A stretch of 39,724 bases of DNA from Streptomyces hyderabadensis (lineage in GTDB: Bacteria > Actinomycetota > Actinomycetes > Streptomycetales > Streptomycetaceae): assembly GCF_020404845.1 (NCBI RefSeq), contig NZ_JAIOJZ010000061.1:1-39724 (forward strand), read 5' to 3'. Of this stretch, positions 21,301-27,193 are shown one piece after another. The notes under the pieces were generated by a model. The model was not told the DNA's origin, ran no database searches, and worked only from the letters and a program-made list of their open reading frames with translations. Every line of letters begins with the position of its first letter. The first letter of the stretch is position 1. The position numbers and the translations under genes are program-made.

Positions 21301-24300
21301 CCGCTCCGGTACGGAGCCCCGGGCCGGGGCGGTCCGGTGCACCGTGTGCGCGGTGTGGCCGGGTGCCACCGGGCCGACGGGCCGCCACCGCACGTGGTGG
21401 AGGTCGCGGCCGGTGCCGCGCAGCGACCGCAGGCCCGCTTCGGGCAGTTCCCTGACGAGGTAGGAGCCGACGGTCGCCACGGGCTGCCCGGTTTCGTCGG
21501 CCAGGGTGAGGGCCACCTCGTCGGTGCCGGACGGGGTGATGCGGACCCGCAGCCCGGTCGCCCCGGTGGCGTGCAGGGCGACGCGGTTCCAGGCGAACGG
21601 CAGCCTGGTGCGGCCCGGTTCGGCGGGTGGGGCGGCGAAGTCGGTGGCGTGCAGGACCGCGTCGAGCAGCGCCGGGTGCAGGCCGTATCCGGTCGGGTCG
21701 GCGGCGGGCGCGGTCACCTCGGCGTACACCTCGGTGCCGCGGCGCCACACGGCGCGCAGGCCGCGGAAAGCGGGGCCGTAGTCGTAGCCCTGGGCGGCGA
21801 GTTCGCGGTAGAGGCCGGTTGTGTCGACGGGTTCGGCGTCGGTGGGCGGCCACACCGCGAAGGTCTCGGTGTGCTGTTCGGCCACGGCCACGGCGTCGGG
21901 CGCGAGGACGCCGCCCGCGTGCCGGGTCCAGGCCTCGTCGGGGCCGTCCGGACGCGCGTGGAAGTCGACCGTCCGGCGTCCGCCGCCGTCGGCGGCGCCG
22001 ACGACGATCTGGAGTGCGATGCCGCCGTCGGCGGGTACCGCGAGCGGGGACTCCAGGGTGAGTTCCTCCACGCCGGCGCAGCCCACGCGGTCGGCGGCGT
22101 GCAGGGCGAGGTCGAGGAAGGCGGTGCCGGGCAGCAGGGCCGTCCCGGCGATGACGTGGTCCTCCAGCCAGGGGTGTGAGCGCAGGGTGATCCGGCCGGT
22201 GAAGACCGCCTGTCCGCTGCCCGCCAGTTCGACGGACGAGCCGAGCAGGGCGTGCCCGGCGGGGTCGAGACCGATCCGCGCCGGGTTCTCGGGCGTGACG
22301 GGGTCGAGCCAGTACCGGCGGCGCTGGAACGCGTAGGTGGGCAGCTCGACGCGGTGTGCGGGGCGGCCGGAGAAGAAGGCGTGCCAGTCGACGGCGGCGC
22401 CCTGGGCGTGGGCGGCGGCGACGGCGTGGACCACCGCGCGCCGTTCGTCGCGGTCGGCGCGCAGGAGCGGAACGAACGCGGTGTCCTGGCCGTCCCCGGT
22501 GCTCTCGCCGCCCAGTGAGGACAGCACGGGGTCGGGACCCAGTTCGAGGTAGGTGCCCACGCCCCGGTCGGCCAGCCAGCGCAGGCCGTCGTGGAAGCGG
22601 ACGGTGCGCCGTACGTGCTCGACCCAGTACTCGGGGCTGCTCATGGTGTCGGGGCCGACGGGGCGGCCGGTGACGTTGGAGACGATCGGGATCCGCGGCG
22701 CCGCGTAGCTCATGAGCGAGGCGATGCTGCGGAACTCGGCGAGCGCGGGTTCCATCAGCGGCGAGTGGAAGGCGTGGCTGACGTTCAGCCGGCGGGTCTT
22801 GCGGCCGAGGGCGGCCAGCCGTGCGGCCGACTCGGTGACGGCGTCCTCGGGGCCGGAAAGGACGACGGAGTCGGGCCCGTTGACGGCGGCGACGGCCGTG
22901 TCGGGGCCGAGGAGCGGCAGGACCTCCTCCTCGGTGGCGCGTACGGCGATCATGGCGCCGCCGGCCGGGAGTTCCTGCATGAGCCGTCCGCGCGCGGCGA
23001 CGAGTGTGGCGGCGTCCTCCAGGGAGAGCACTCCGGCGACGTGGGCGGCGGTCAGCTCGCCGATGGAGTGGCCGGTGAGGTAGTCGGGCCGCATGCCCCA
23101 GGAGGCGAGCAGCCGGTAGAGGGCCGTCTCCAGGGCGAACAGGGCGCACTGTGCGTAGGCGGTCCCGTGCAGCAGTTCCGCCTCGGGGCTGCCCTCGGCG
23201 GCCCACATGACGTCCTTCAGCGGCCGGTCAAGCTGGAGGTCGAGGTGTGCGCAGGCCTCTTCGAGCGCGTCGGCGAAGACGGGGTGGGCCGCGGCGAGCC
23301 CGCGTCCCATGCCGGTGCGCTGGCTGCCCTGGCCGGTGAACAGGTAGGCCGTCCTCGGTGCGGTTCCGTCGCCGCGGAGGAGGCCTGGGGCGGTGTCGCC
23401 CGCGGCGAGCGCGGTCAGTCCGGCGGTCAGTTCGGCGGTGCCGTCGGCGACGACGACGGCCCGGTGGCGCAGTGCGGACCGGGTGGTGGCCAGCGCGTGG
23501 GCGATGTCGGCGGGGGCGCCGGTGACGTCGAGGAGGCGTGCGGCCTGGGCGCGCAGGGCGTTGTCGTCGTGTGCGCCGATCACGAACGGCAGGGGCCCGG
23601 CCGGGGCCGCTTCGGCGGGGGCCGGGGGGTCCTGTTCCGTCTCTTCCCTGGGCGGCTCCTCCAGGATCACGTGCGCGTTGGTGCCGCTCACGCCGAAGGA
23701 CGACACGCCGGAGCGGCGCGGCCGGTCCCCGCGCGGCCACGGCACCGTGTCGGTGAGCAGCCGTACCGTGCCCCGGGTCCAGTCGACGCGGCTGGTGGGC
23801 CGGTCGACGTGGAGGGTGCGCGGGAGCACTCCGTTGGCCAGGGCCTGGACCATCTTGATGACGCCGGCGGCACCGGCGGCGGCCTGGGTGTGCCCGATGT
23901 TCGACTTCAGGGAGCCCAGCCACAGCGGCCGGTCCTCGGGCCGTGCGTGTCCGTAGGTGGCCAGCAGGGCCTGGATCTCGATCGGGTCACCGAGGGTGGT
24001 GCCGGTGCCGTGGCCTTCGACGGCGTCGACGTCCTCGGGGCGCAGCCCGGCGTCGGCGAGCGCCTGGCGGATGACCCGCTGCTGGGCGGCTCCGTTGGGT
24101 GCGGTGAGCCCGTTGGAGGCGCCGTCCTGGTTGACCGCGCTGCCGCGGACGACGGCGAGGACGGGGTGTCCGTTGCGGCGGGCGTCGCCGAGCCGTTCGA
24201 GGACGAGGACGCCGACGCCCTCGGCGAAGCCGGTGCCGTCGGCCGACTCCGCGAAGGCCTTCACGGTGCCGTCGGGGGCGAGGCCGCGCTGGCGGCTGAA

Positions 24301-25317
24301 GGCGGTGAAGGTGCCGGGCCCGCCCATGACGGCCACACCGCCGGCGAGGGCCAGCGTGGACTCGCCGCGGCGCAGGGACTGCACCCCGAGGTGGAGGGCG
24401 ACCAGGGAGCCGGAGCAGGCGGTGTCGACGGTCAGCGCGGGCCCTTCGAGGCCAAGCGTGTAGGCGACGCGTCCGGACAGGACGCTGGGGGTGTTGCCGG
24501 TCAGGAGGTAGCCGTCCAGGCCGTCGGGGGCCTCGAAGAGGCGTACTCCGTACTCCTGCGGCTCGGCGCCGATGAAGACGGCGGAGCGGGTGCCGCGCAG
24601 CGAGGTCGGGGGGATGCCCGCGCGCTCCAGCGCCTCCCAGGAGGTCTCCAAGACGAGCCGCTGCTGCGGGTCCATGGCGGTGGCCTCGCGCGGGCCGATG
24701 CCGAAGAAGTCGGCGTCGAACTCGGCGGCGTCGGGCAGGAAGCCGCCCTTGGTCACGTAGCTGGTGCCGGGGTCGTCGGGGTCGTCGGAGAACAGCCGGT
24801 CCGTGTCCCAGCCGCGGTCGGTGGGGAAGTCGGTGAGGACGTGCACGCCGTCGGCGGCCAGCCGCCACAGTTCTTCGGGGCCCGCGGCGCCGCCGGGGTA
24901 GCGGCAGCCGATGCCGACGATGGCGATCGGCTCGTCCGTGGCCTCGGCCGGGCGGGCGGGGGCGTCGGCGGCGGCCGGGCGCCGGGTCAGGCCCAGTACG
25001 TCGGTGCGCAGGTGCGCGGTGAGCGCGGCGACCGTCGGGTGGTCGAACACCGTCGTCAGGGGCAGGGCCAGGCCGGTGGCGGCGTTGAGGCGGGAGTGCA
25101 GGTCGACGGTGCCCAGCGAGTCCAGGCCCAGCCGGCGGAAGGGCGTCTCGGGGTCGACGGGGACCGTCTCTCCGGTGGCCTTGCGCAGCGCGGCGGCGAC
25201 CTGGGCGGTCACCAGCCCGGCCAGCAGGTGCTCCTGCTCCGCGGCGGGGGCGTCGGCGAGCTGCCGGGCGAGCCCGCGTCCGTCGAGTTCGAAAGAGGGG
25301 CTGTCAAACTGCGTCAT
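9358..25317 (-). CDS. Modular type I PKS: loading ACP plus modules 1-3 (each KS-AT-DH-KR-ACP)
   Basis: A 5319-residue PKS that starts the chain. It begins directly with an ACP (Ser67 in GLDSL) and has no loading AT or KSQ, so the starter must be delivered by a separate acyltransferase, as in VinP1. Three full modules follow and are described separately. The C-terminus after the last ACP (Ser5194) is a helical, charged tail (about 5220-5319) of the C-terminal docking type, so the chain passes to another PKS protein. The start is taken as ATG 25317, with GGAG seven bases upstream; an in-frame GTG at 25341 is less likely. It overlaps the glutamate mutase E gene by 14 bases, which implies coupled translation. 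All catalytic residues checked are present, and no ER is seen. Confidence 0.97.
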   Translation of the reverse strand: MTQFDSPSFELDGRGLARQLADAPAAEQEHLLAGLVTAQVAAALRKATGETVPVDPETPFRRLGLDSLGTVDLHSRLNAATGLALPLTTVFDHPTVAALTAHLRTDVLGLTRRPAAADAPARPAEATDEPIAIVGIGCRYPGGAAGPEELWRLAADGVHVLTDFPTDRGWDTDRLFSDDPDDPGTSYVTKGGFLPDAAEFDADFFGIGPREATAMDPQQRLVLETSWEALERAGIPPTSLRGTRSAVFIGAEPQEYGVRLFEAPDGLDGYLLTGNTPSVLSGRVAYTLGLEGPALTVDTACSGSLVALHLGVQSLRRGESTLALAGGVAVMGGPGTFTAFSRQRGLAPDGTVKAFAESADGTGFAEGVGVLVLERLGDARRNGHPVLAVVRGSAVNQDGASNGLTAPNGAAQQRVIRQALADAGLRPEDVDAVEGHGTGTTLGDPIEIQALLATYGHARPEDRPLWLGSLKSNIGHTQAAAGAAGVIKMVQALANGVLPRTLHVDRPTSRVDWTRGTVRLLTDTVPWPRGDRPRRSGVSSFGVSGTNAHVILEEPPREETEQDPPAPAEAAPAGPLPFVIGAHDDNALRAQAARLLDVTGAPADIAHALATTRSALRHRAVVVADGTAELTAGLTALAAGDTAPGLLRGDGTAPRTAYLFTGQGSQRTGMGRGLAAAHPVFADALEEACAHLDLQLDRPLKDVMWAAEGSPEAELLHGTAYAQCALFALETALYRLLASWGMRPDYLTGHSIGELTAAHVAGVLSLEDAATLVAARGRLMQELPAGGAMIAVRATEEEVLPLLGPDTAVAAVNGPDSVVLSGPEDAVTESAARLAALGRKTRRLNVSHAFHSPLMEPALAEFRSIASLMSYAAPRIPIVSNVTGRPVGPDTMSSPEYWVEHVRRTVRFHDGLRWLADRGVGTYLELGPDPVLSSLGGESTGDGQDTAFVPLLRADRDERRAVVHAVAAAHAQGAAVDWHAFFSGRPAHRVELPTYAFQRRRYWLDPVTPENPARIGLDPAGHALLGSSVELAGSGQAVFTGRITLRSHPWLEDHVIAGTALLPGTAFLDLALHAADRVGCAGVEELTLESPLAVPADGGIALQIVVGAADGGGRRTVDFHARPDGPDEAWTRHAGGVLAPDAVAVAEQHTETFAVWPPTDAEPVDTTGLYRELAAQGYDYGPAFRGLRAVWRRGTEVYAEVTAPAADPTGYGLHPALLDAVLHATDFAAPPAEPGRTRLPFAWNRVALHATGATGLRVRITPSGTDEVALTLADETGQPVATVGSYLVRELPEAGLRSLRGTGRDLHHVRWRPVGPVAPGHTAHTVHRTAPARGSVPERARHILHRTLAALQDRPENGPLVVVTRAAVDTDGTGADPAQAPVWGLVRAAQAEHPGRFVLVDVDADTPDTDALLAAVVAAGEPEAAIRDGRILVPRLAPLRQPEAETPWGPHSHVLITGGTGGLGGHLARHLVAAHGVRRLLLIGRRGGGTALREELTALGADVTVAAVDVADREALAELLADHPVTAVVHAAGTLDDGLLDTLTPERLESVLRPKIDGAWNLHELTRGHDLSAFVLFSSTAALLDGAGQANYAAANAFLDALAERRRADGLPAVSLAWGPWAGADGMAAGLDRTALARIARTGLVPLGVEDNLALLDRTAAGTAPAVVPVRLDRSARHGDDAPALLRDTTGRPRRRAATAPATRPGPAEFTPDSLLDLVRAETAVVLGHPDGSAISPARAFSESGFDSLASVELRNRLNTATGLRLGATLTFDHPTPAALAAHLAAKLGVTEATTARATGPVDPSEPVAIIGMACRYPGGVESPDDLWRLVAAGADAVTPFPTDRGWPTDLYDDKPGTPGKSLAREGGFLDGAAEFDPAFFRIGPREAQAMDPQQRLLLETAWEAFERSGIDPASVKGSDTGVFAGVMYHDWGLRLGPLPEDLAAYHGNGSLASVVSGRVAYALGLEGPAVTVDTACSSSLVALHWAARALARGECGLALAGGVTVMSTPDTFVDMSRQGGLAADGRCKSFGADADGTGWSEGVGVLVLERLSDARRNGHRVLAVVKGSAINQDGASNGLTAPNGTAQQRVIRQALADAGLGATDVDAVEGHGTGTTLGDPIEAQALLEVYGQNRTEDRPLWLGSLKSNIGHAQAAAGVGGVIKMVMAMRHGVLPRTLHADEPSEQVDWSAGEVRLLTEAREWAAGDRPRRAGVSSFGISGTNAHVLLEQAPPADDATPTSTERPAPAHPVAWPVSGATPEALRAQARRLRSYVEERPELHPADIGLSLATTRAALEHRAVVVGTSRDHLLTALDTLGTATGPVREGRTAFLFSGQGAQRLGMGRELYASFPVFAEAFDAAVVELDRYLERPLREVVWGEDAGLLERTVFTQAALFAFESALFRLWESWGVTPDVLVGHSIGELTAAYVAGVWSLEDAARLVAARGRLMDALPEGGAMVAVEATEDEVAPHLGDEVSLAAVNAPGSVVLSGEEKAVLAVAEQFADRRTRRLRVSHAFHSPLMEPMLADFEAVARELTYSEPRLSIASTVAPDADLTDPAYWVGQVRATVRFADAVVELGRRGVVSAVELGPDAVLAPLTGEVCTAVAASRRDRDEVLEAVGALGRVHALGVAVDWAAFYAGTGARRVELPTYAFQHERYWIDVPAGVGDLGTLGVDGVDHPVLSAAVLSPDSGELVLSGRLSAGTQPWVADHEVLGDVLLPGTAFVELALRAADEAGCGGLTELTLQAPLILPRQGGVPVRVVVGPAGADGSRPVTVHSRDADGWVRHASGLLAADTAPAAFDLAQWPPAGAEAVDVSEAYERLRDRGYHYGPAFQGLKAAWRHGQDVYAEVALDGAARSDAPRYGLHPALLDAAMHADLLGGGEDTLLPFSWNGVALYAAGADALRVRIRPIRGEEVSEIAVADTEGQPVAFVASLTSRPVSADRLAASRPRTGEPLRTVGWRRHSAAPAPGEVEVLHVPAGDGALPDAVRSVAAAVLAELRDRLSGPAGAPVAIVTHRAVAVADGERPDLTQAPVWGLVRAAQAEHPGRFVLVDTDDRDTPDADLVAAAGCGEPEIALRGGEWWIPRLVTAERSAPPVDWDPDGTVLVTGGLGGLGALIARHLVTRHGVRRLLLTGRRGPDTPGAGALRDELTALGAQVDVAACDVGDRAALAGLLAGVPADRPLTAVVHAAGVADAGLVGTLTDARLDAVLAPKADGAWHLHELTRDLELAAFVLLSSAGGLVLAEGQGGYAAANVFLDALALDRRAAGLPATALAYGMWALDTGLGGALTDADLERMRRLGLPALTVEQALALFDAALAADTALAVPLRVDPAALGARGTELPALLRGLGKGGARRVARTADRAAARSLRDRLAGRTGAENERFLLDLVRRHAATVLGHAGADRVEPAKAFRDLGFDSLAAVELRNLLNTETGLQLPATLVFDHPTPQAIAEHIAAQFAGGPDPVAEAARVPAAAPVGTDEPIAIVGIGCRYPGGVRSADDLWELVRRGQDAISDFPQDRGWDITGTHDPEPGRPGHTYVRAGGFLYDAADFDPEFFGIMPREALAMDPQQRLLLEAAWEAFEVAGLDPAGQRGSRTGIYAGVMYNDYGTRFRKVDDDLAGYLANGSAGSIASGRVAYLLGLEGPGVTVDTACSSSLVALHMASQALRQGEVSMALAGGVTVMSTMKPIVDLSQQRGLSPDGRCKAFSASADGTAYAEGVGMLLLERLSDARRNGHQVLAVVKGSAINQDGASNGLTAPSGPAQQRVIRQALAAAGVGAGEVDVVEAHGTGTRLGDPIEAQALLATYGQERPADRPLWLGSLKSNIGHAQAAAGVGGVIKMVMALRNAVLPRTLHVDEPTPQVDWDSGDVRLLTEERPWPETGRPRRAAVSSFGLSGTNAHVVLEEAAAPEPRTGAPLAPPALPVPLSAKSPQALAAQAERLRARLGTAEPVDLAHSLVTGRGLFDHRAVVVARDAAALDEALAALAAGEPHDAVVRSVAAAGRSRPVFVFPGQGSQWAGMAVQLLDESPVFARRMAECADVLTEFVTWDPYAVLRGDTGAPPLTDVDVVQPVLWAVMVSLAELWRSFGVEPAAVVGHSQGEIAAACVAGGLSLRDGARVVALRSALIRRKLAGKGGMMSVALPAEEVTGRLADWAGTLELATVNGPRSAVVAGGEQALEEFGQRLKADGVRYRRIPVDYASHSVFVEEIEQELLAELADVAPGAGTVPFHSTVTAGLLDTAGLDAAYWYRNLRQTVRFEETVRTLLEAGHDAFVEISPHPVLTVGLAECVEADGAGTATVSGTLRRDDGGLDRFLTSLAEQFTAGLPADWSPVLTGTGARRVDLPTYPFQRTRYWLEGPAEDAADAASVGLRLAGHPLLAGVVVSPDTGAVTLTGRISLRTHAWLADHDALGTVLMPGTGYVELAVRAGEEVGCDVVKELTIEAVMPLPPSGGIQIQAVVDPADAAGERSLRIYSRMEDAAPDIPWTLHATGVLAVEGVPVPAAETFGVGTGVWPPENAEEVDISDVYDYLTSQGYGYGPMFRGLRGIWLRGEETFAEVALPDEAVGEAARFRLHPSILDAALSATDFMNGRRPQDVGGTQLPFAWTGVSVHAVGAARLRVRITASGPSGAGSDSVRLELSDPSGTPVATVESLVVLPVTAQKVNAALNAYVGARHSDSVYRLGWNQLPLGSAVSAAADGWAVLGDTEPPGTDPALPRHADLAALTAALDRGEDAPQLVVHPVPATPGDVPEALRGGAHRLLALLQGWLAEPRLDRTRLMILTRSAATVTAEEQPDLVQAALWGMVRSAQEENPGRFLLVDTDGSASAARLLPALARSEEPEAAVRGSQARVPRLTTVAEESGRTAPWGAEDTVLVTGGTSGLGALLARHLAREHKVGALVLTSRRGPAAEGAAELRAELTALGCQVSLVACDVSDRAAVAALLDAHPVTAVVHAAGVMDNGLVGALTPDRVDAVLKPKADGAWHLHELTRDRPLSAFVLFSSVAGLLVAAGQANYATANRFVEALAAHRAAQGLPATSLAFGLWATATGMGGGVSDADLAQLGSRGMPPMTDEQGCAAFDEAVASGLPATVPMLLDSTLLDPSVPVPPLLREVLRPAAPTIARTVLGQSAPADGGGAAALEKKLAPLGAAQRERAVRDLVREQVAAVRHTEARAIDPHRGFTELGLDSLAAIDLRNRLQSITGLRLPATLMFDYPNAAVLAEFLLAELEPALADPAEPAPAPADADGDDEDVRRLVHAIPVERLREAGLLDTLLELAGETPGEDGQAAEDRTEAIKTMSVEDLVRAAMAADAD
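9590..14868 (-). other. PKS module 3: KS-AT(methylmalonyl- or methoxymalonyl-type)-DH-KR-ACP
   Basis: KS Cys3657 in DTACSSS. The AT differs from all others in the window: FPGQGSQW, Ser4103 in GHSQGE and YASH at 4204-4207, the signature of branched extenders. Methylmalonyl-CoA is the default reading. Methoxymalonyl-ACP is possible because its genes are adjacent and this is the only non-malonyl AT visible. DH His4413 (HDALGTVLMP) and Asp4585 are present. The KR has Met-Asp-Asn (10420-10428) in place of LDD, with Tyr5021 intact. The ACP Ser is 5194. Expected outcome: an alpha-substituted C=C unit. Confidence 0.85.
17515..18334 (-). repeat. AT-domain homology block, copy 2
   Basis: Module 2 AT region, nearly identical at DNA level to 2437-3256 over its whole length. 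From 17598 to 18334 it is also nearly identical to 38800-39535. The block ends sharply at the FLFSGQG motif on the 5' side of the gene, where the KS-AT linkers diverge. Confidence 0.8.
18664..18900 (-). repeat. KS C-terminal homology block, copy 2
   Basis: Module 2 counterpart of 3671-3910, nearly identical over about 240 bases. It encodes the end of the KS domain up to the GTNAH motif. Confidence 0.7.
19930..24938 (-). other. PKS module 1: KS-AT(malonyl)-DH-KR-ACP
   Basis: First elongation module, acting on the beta-aminoacyl starter. KS Cys301 sits in DTACSGS; the other KS domains with a visible active site have DTACSSS. AT Ser751 (GHSIGE) and HAFH 848-851 indicate malonyl-CoA. This AT sequence is clearly different from the AT homology blocks elsewhere in the cluster. 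DH His1054 (HVIAGTALLP) and Asp1219 are intact. The KR has LDD (20707-20715, B-type) and Tyr1592 in QANYAAAN. The ACP Ser is 1748. Expected outcome: two carbons added and a C=C bond. Confidence 0.9.
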
Positions 25318-26680
25318 CCGCGGGCTCCACGCTTCGTTCACTGGACGGGTTCAGGGCCGAGGGGTCGGGTGCGTCGTCGAACTTCCTGCGCATGTACAGG
25401 AGGTCGGACTGCAGGCTGGTCGAGGTCACGTGCCGGGTCCGGTCGGTGCGCACCAGGCGGCCCAGGGGCAGCGCCCCGGGGTCGGCCCAGCGCAGCCGTC
25501 CGTCGCCGTCTATGTAGCTGCGGGTGCGGCCCCGGTTGTCGGGGTGCACGCAGTAGGGCACGTCGAGGTATCCGTGGGTGAAGGCCGTGAGCAGCGCCGT
25601 GCCGACGTCCGGGTGCAGGTTCAGGACGGCGTCGACGAGGGCGGCGGCCTCGGCGTAGGTCTGCGAGTCGGCGGGTCCGAGGGGGTCGCGGCGGTGCGGC
25701 AGGGCCGCCCGTGCGGCGAACTCCAGGGCGTCGACGTTCTCCTGGACGGTAGGGATGCGGCGGGACTCGGCGACGGTCTTCACGATCAGCCGTTCCGCGC
25801 CGGACCGCACCGCCAGCCGTACGGCCTCCGCCAGCAGGCCGTAGGCGCCGGTGCGGGTGGTCGGGTACAGGCCCATGTAGGCGTACACGACCACGTGCCA
25901 GGTGGGTTCGGGCAGCAGTTCCCCGCACAGGCGGCGCAGCGCCGCGACGGCCTCGCGGTCCTGCTCGGGGTCGGTCTGCTGGGCGTAGCTGACCGAGATG
26001 CTGCGGACTCCGGACTGCCGGAAGAAGAGGGCCTCCAGCACGCTCACCGCCACCAGGAGGCTGGGTGGGCAGAGCTGGCCCAGCAGGGCCCCGCCGAAGG
26101 TCTCCAGGTGCGGTTCCACCCCGTGTTCGCGCAGCGCGGCGAACCGCCCGACGCTCTCGCGCCAGTTGGCCACCGACTCCGCCAGGGGCGTACGGCCGTA
26201 GGGCAGGCAGTAGGAGACGGGGCCGCCCTCGCTGGCGTTGAGGCGGGCGGCGACGAGCGCGGTGAAGATGTCCTGGGGGGCGGCGGAGCCGTGCCGGACC
26301 TGGACGGGGAAGTCCGGTCCGTGGACGCCGTGGAGCACCCCCGCGGTGACCTCGGTGCCGTAGGCGACGAGCGGGTAGCCGTTGAGGGGGCCGCCGGAGC
26401 CGAGCACCTCGGCGAGGGCGGCGTGGTCGCCGAGTCTGGTGTAGCTGTCCAGGGTGAGCGTGCCGACGGTGACGGCCGCGGCGGCCCGGGTGGCGAGCAG
26501 GCCGGCGCGCATCTGCCCGGGGTCGCCGAAGCCCATGCGGGGCTGCATCACGAGGGTGCCCTGGGCGCCCCGGACCCGGACGAACTCGCCGAAGTCAACG
26601 GGAGCGTCGGGTGCGGCGGGGGTGCCGGTGCCCGGCCGGGGCGCCGGGGGCGGGGCCGGGCGGACGGGTTCACGGGTCAC
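25304..26680 (-). CDS. Glutamate mutase E subunit (VinI/GlmE-like)
   Basis: A 458-residue catalytic subunit of coenzyme-B12-dependent glutamate mutase (methylaspartate mutase). It interconverts L-glutamate and (2S,3S)-3-methylaspartate by a radical carbon-skeleton rearrangement. Family landmarks are LVMQPRMGFG (about 44-52), the PVSYCLPYGRTPLAES segment that carries the substrate-binding region of GlmE, and the SVSYAQQTDPEQD segment. The GTG start overlaps the S-subunit stop (26677-26680), so the two subunits are translationally coupled. The first ~25 residues are Pro/Ala-rich. In the vicenistatin pathway this reaction supplies the precursor of the 3-aminoisobutyrate starter. A role in glutamate fermentation is very unlikely in this setting. 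Confidence 0.93.
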   Translation of the reverse strand: MTREPVRPAPPPAPRPGTGTPAAPDAPVDFGEFVRVRGAQGTLVMQPRMGFGDPGQMRAGLLATRAAAAVTVGTLTLDSYTRLGDHAALAEVLGSGGPLNGYPLVAYGTEVTAGVLHGVHGPDFPVQVRHGSAAPQDIFTALVAARLNASEGGPVSYCLPYGRTPLAESVANWRESVGRFAALREHGVEPHLETFGGALLGQLCPPSLLVAVSVLEALFFRQSGVRSISVSYAQQTDPEQDREAVAALRRLCGELLPEPTWHVVVYAYMGLYPTTRTGAYGLLAEAVRLAVRSGAERLIVKTVAESRRIPTVQENVDALEFAARAALPHRRDPLGPADSQTYAEAAALVDAVLNLHPDVGTALLTAFTHGYLDVPYCVHPDNRGRTRSYIDGDGRLRWADPGALPLGRLVRTDRTRHVTSTSLQSDLLYMRRKFDDAPDPSALNPSSERSVEPADDAV

Positions 26681-27159
26681 CGCGGGCCCGCCAGCTCGGG
26701 CGTCCGGCGCTGCCCGGCCTCCAGGTAGCGCTTCAGGTCCGCGGCGCCGCCGCCAGCGAAGACGGCGTCGAACCCGGCCCGGTACAGGTCGGCCGGCTGC
26801 CGGTCCCGTTCCTCGGGGGACTCGGACACGCCCAGCAGCCCGCCGATGACCATGACGGTCCGCTCCAGTTCGGGGCGGGCCCGCAGCTTGGTGACGACCC
26901 GCAGCCCGTCGGAGTAGCCGTGCCCGTTGACGCTGCTGACCACGAGCATCGTCGGGTCGCGCCGCACGCACTCCGCCACGAGGAGTTCGTCGGGCACGCA
27001 CGGCCCGAGGTTGACCACGTCGTAGCCCGCCTCCTCCAGCAGCAGCTGGAGGAAGACCAGGTTCCAGGTGTGGGCGTCGGAGGCGACGGTGCTGACGATC
27101 ACGGTGCCGCCCGGCGTGACGGTGCGGGCGCGCGGCTGAAGGCTGTCGGACTGGATCAC
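26677..27159 (-). CDS. Glutamate mutase S (B12-binding) subunit (VinH/GlmS-like)
   Basis: A 160-residue cobalamin-binding subunit pairing with the E subunit. The B12 loop reads SDAHTWN. The Asp and the His that ligates cobalt are present, but the Gly of the canonical DxHxxG motif is Asn. The later VVSSVNGHG and MVIGGLLG segments match the SxL/GG parts of the fold. It is slightly longer than the ~137-residue GlmS because of short tails at both ends. The GTG start at 27159 is chosen for the GGGAG site about 8 bases upstream; the open frame continues further upstream but has no better start. It lies 34 bases after the decarboxylase stop and overlaps the E-subunit gene by 4 bases. Confidence 0.9.
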   Translation of the reverse strand: MIQSDSLQPRARTVTPGGTVIVSTVASDAHTWNLVFLQLLLEEAGYDVVNLGPCVPDELLVAECVRRDPTMLVVSSVNGHGYSDGLRVVTKLRARPELERTVMVIGGLLGVSESPEERDRQPADLYRAGFDAVFAGGGAADLKRYLEAGQRRTPELAGPR

Positions 27160-27193
27160 TCTCGGTGCTCCCGGTGGGTTCGCCGAAGACGGG

